Shown one piece after another: positions 61,078 to 64,000 of a stretch of DNA of 64,000 nucleotides. Source of the stretch: Apostichopus japonicus (taxonomy: Eukaryota; Echinodermata; Holothuroidea; Aspidochirotida; Stichopodidae); the NCBI RefSeq assembly GCF_037975245.1, contig NC_092580.1, positions 10,879,501-10,943,500 of the forward strand, in the 5' to 3' direction. Positions within the stretch are counted from its first letter, which is position 1. Every line of letters starts with the position of its first letter. Under the pieces are notes generated by a model. That model saw nothing but the letters and a program-made list of their open reading frames with translations. It searched no databases and was not told the DNA's origin. The translations under genes were made by a program, and so were the position numbers.

Positions 61078-63901
61078 CACAAGATTCGCTCCGGAAAAGT
61101 ATTCAATGTACTTTGTGGTCTGCATATCTTCACTGGAGTCTGGAAGTAATCAACTTGAACTGTGATGTTTTCGTTGGCCTAAACATACACACACTACGTT
61201 AACTATATTACACTTTTTGGCCAATTGATGTATTTTTGTGTAAGATTATTACATCATAATAAGTGACACAATTAGTTGTGCTCAGTTACAATTTCATTTT
61301 GGTGACAGAGACCTGTTTGTTAATGTTGACCTCTCGACCTGGCACAGTCGTTATTTTCACTGTATATATACTTGATTAAACCATGTCATGTTTAAAATAA
61401 AAGCTTTCAAAGTGTTCATTATTTCCTTTTAAATTGATTTCAGGCTTGATTAAAAAAAAAGAAGAAAAAAAAGAAGAATGATTAAATATTTGGGTTTTCC
61501 TTCTCTTGGAAGCACGGCTCTGATGGAAGTACGACTAGACATGACGTCCACAGTACCAGCATGTATCGATAGTATCTATAGTAACCAACTAAACTATGTA
61601 TCCAATTAATTAGCAATATTAAGCCTTGCATTAATTAGTCTCTTTCTATTAGAACTATAGTGTATACAGTACACAGTGTACAGTACAATACCACAAAGAA
61701 GTGCTCTGCCCTGTAACTATGCAATTATTCAAACAGAATTGATATTAACCCCAAAACCCCCAATAATTTAATCATGCATGCAATTGTGCCACGCTTCATC
61801 ATAAATAGTTGTTGTGTATACAAGGTCAAAGGAGTGTAACTAGAGCAGGAGGTGCCATATGGTCCCCCTGTTGGCCTGTTTTCTCTTCACATAGCTCCTG
61901 ATATCTCCAAAATGACCATGAACTGTGACTGGTCCTGGAGACCTTAATTATCACCCCTGACTGTATTAAAAGATAATTATATAAAAAAATTAATTTAAAA
62001 AATTCTCAAAAAAGAAAATATGAAAGGGCAAATAACCTGTAAAAGATTAAATTTAAGCATACTACAGTACCCAAATAGAAAGCAATACAGTAGCATGTAC
62101 ATGAAGCATACTACATAATACTACAGTAGTGCATAGATGATATACAGTGTATTTGCATATGACTTTGGTCTTCAACTCTTGAGTACTATGGCCAGGAATC
62201 ACACACAACCTAGTACTTTTAGAGACTCTTTCACTTTGCCCCAACACACGAAGTAAACAATAATAACGATAATCATGTAGGTTTATATAGCGCCACTCCA
62301 AGAAACGAGTAAATACCAAAAGATGAACAACGACTCAGTCGAGCAAACATTGAATAATAATGTATGCACAGCCTGGCACACACTGACTCTCAAAACGTGT
62401 CATAACTTCAGGACCACTTGGTATGATCTGGAGAGAGGGCAGCAGACTTTCTCTTCACAGCAGCAGAATTGCGAGGGTTATGAAAGCCTCTTCTTCCTCC
62501 TACTTCATTGGAGGTTACATGGAACTGACATTGTGATGGATTAAACCGTGGAGACCCACAAAGCAGTGATACTGACGACAGTGATAACTGTGTTCCTGTG
62601 GGACGTCCTGCCTGTGATCGGATGGCGATCAGATCGTCTTCAGGTCAGATCTGATTATGAGTTTGCACAGGGTGATCGTAATTGACCCCTCAACAGTTTG
62701 TGCACGCTGTAGTAAACACAGTCTACACAGGTAATCCCAATCTGCTCCTCTCACCTTGAAAACTGACCAGGGAATGATCATGATCACAACCCCCACCCCC
62801 TGCCCAGCCCTCCCCCAGTCAGATCATAACCAAACTATCCGTGTGGACACACACGTAATCGCAATCTGCCCTCCAGACCTTCGGTGAGGGGACCAGAGAA
62901 TGGATCATGATCACAAGCACACAGTAGGATTGTATAAACAAAACTCTACATGTGAAGACACACATAATCACAATCTGTTCCGCCCATCTTGACTATGTAC
63001 AGTACAAAGGGAATAATAATGATCAGAGCCCCCCGGCCACCCCCCCTCGCCAGACCTTTGGTTAGGGGACCAGAGAATGAATCATGATCCCAAGCACACA
63101 GTACCGGATCGTATAAACTAAACTCTACATGTGAAGACACATGTAATCACAATCTGTTCCTCCCATCTTGACTATGTACCAGGGGGAATGATAATGACGG
63201 GAACCCCCCCCTAGTCCCATCGTAACTCAAGGCTCTATGGAACACACACGTTATCACAATCTGCTCTGTTATATCTTCATTACAGTCCAGGAAATAATCA
63301 CGGAGACAGGATTGCTGGACATTATATCGGTATCATGGAACTTAAAATCTCCCTAGCTTGGGAACTTATTAGCCCCCCCAAAAAAAACTTATCTGTCTCA
63401 ATGCTACTACAGCACTCTGCCATCTACAATTAGTTACCTAAACTTAAAGTATAGGAATACAGTAAGTCAAATTTTAGCACTGTCTTTGTTGATCACCATC
63501 TAGAACAGAACGTGATACAGATATTTCGAAACTCCCTGCATGTGTTCATTGCACAAGCAACTGTAGTTACAGTGTTGTACCTGTTTGACTCTACTTCTGC
63601 ACTTTCCCATCTAACTACAGAAGTCTATCGATCACAACCTCAAACAGAAGGTTTCTTCCACTTTTGTGATGGATTTTCCTGATCCTTTAGGATTTGTTGT
63701 TGTAGTCAACTGAAGTCTGGAATGCCTAGTGCTACAGTATAGGTATCGGACCACAGTAAAGGTATCGGACCACAATGAGTAGTGCAAGTCCGCCTGAAAG
63801 GGTAACCCTTGCTGGACAATACCTTTAAGTGACCGACTGTATTTTAATTTTTGGGCATTTTCCGATTCATCATCATTCTTTTTGAATTTTGATGGTTGCA
63901 T
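61078..63901 (-). CDS. Weak candidate: two exons of an unrecognised gene
   Basis: Exon a 63901-63823 begins with ATG and ends AAAG|gtattg; exon b 61139-61078 follows a ttccag acceptor and ends GTG|gtaaat. The phases fit (1 to 1) and give 47 residues containing NDDESENAQK and TTKYIEYFSGANLV. The composition looks coding, especially exon b, but I do not recognise a family, found no convincing third exon and both splice signals are modest. It may be chance or part of a gene extending elsewhere. Confidence 0.2.
62700..63260. repeat. Tandem repeat with about 110-180-bp period
   Basis: The phrase ACAC(G/A)TAATC(G/A)CAATCTG recurs near 62731, 62850, 62961, 63139 and 63247. Two units of about 178 bp (62876-63000 against 63052-63180) are close copies, sharing GGGGACCAGAGAATG, ATCATGATC, AGCACACAGTA and CTCTACATGTGAAGACACA. 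Palindromic TGATCATGATCA-like words recur. Confidence 0.85.
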
Positions 63902-64000
63902 GCTGAAGAGGACGCAATAAACTATACTGATGGTCTAAAAATCTTGAGGACTGAAGGTGATTTTAAGGCATTTTAGAAAATCTTGGGTGAAACAAGAAGC

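Larger units (their letters stand above)
56383..64000. other. Region upstream of SLC23, repeat-rich, no firm gene
   Basis: The first few hundred bases should hold the SLC23 5' UTR and promoter; no TATA box can be assigned. Farther out are a LINE relic (57540-58930), the DR1-bearing repeat (58930-59830), a TIR element (59909-60575), A/T homopolymers (60774-60820), a weak exon pair (61078-63901), a LINE tail (TTTATATAGCGCC near 62281) and a tandem repeat (62700-63260). Confidence 0.55.

Overview
The window is intron-rich, AT-rich animal DNA. Its genes are split into many short exons with GT/AG borders, and between them lie DNA-transposon MITEs, LINE and SINE remnants, microsatellites and many poly(C)/poly(G) runs. 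The gene families and repeats suggest a marine invertebrate deuterostome, possibly an echinoderm. That is an inference, since no species marker is visible.

Layout: (1) 66-967 (+): the last three coding exons of a CNBD2-like (cyclic nucleotide-binding domain) gene. (2) 2416-21126 (-): a complete 17-exon paralogue of it, 743 codons, tail-to-tail with the first. It has one CNB domain with a conserved phosphate-binding cassette and a second, degenerate CNB-like domain split by a charged insert of about 175 residues. (3) 24837-27272 (+): a complete three-exon gene for a secreted single-domain TIMP-like protein (144 aa) with the six-cysteine pattern of TIMP N-domains. (4) 28708-29407 (-): a truncated tandem copy (exons 1-2 only, with an in-frame TAA) of (5), the complete 13-exon SLC23-type nucleobase/ascorbate transporter gene at 32144-56382 (-), 629 aa. 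(6) 56383-64000: no firm gene; a LINE reverse-transcriptase relic, repeat families and one weak two-exon gene candidate.

I joined all exon chains by hand from splice sites, reading phase and agreement between paralogues. Each complete chain closes in frame.

The most unusual DNA is in SLC23 intron 1: a 4.3-kb array of about 270 copies of a 16-bp pyrimidine unit (46117-50454). Its purine strand is the RNA-sense strand and carries G-quadruplex motifs throughout; a 368-bp higher-order period is visible in part of it. The same intron holds a foldback-type element with arrays of CAAAACGTCCCC in opposite orientations. Elsewhere there are six TIR elements of hAT type with 7- to 8-bp target-site duplications, one nested inside another; a 0.5-kb cluster of the palindrome ACTTAAGT; and repeats carrying DR1 nuclear-receptor-like motifs. 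The genes do not form an operon or obvious pathway. Their proximity looks like ordinary animal gene order with local duplication.
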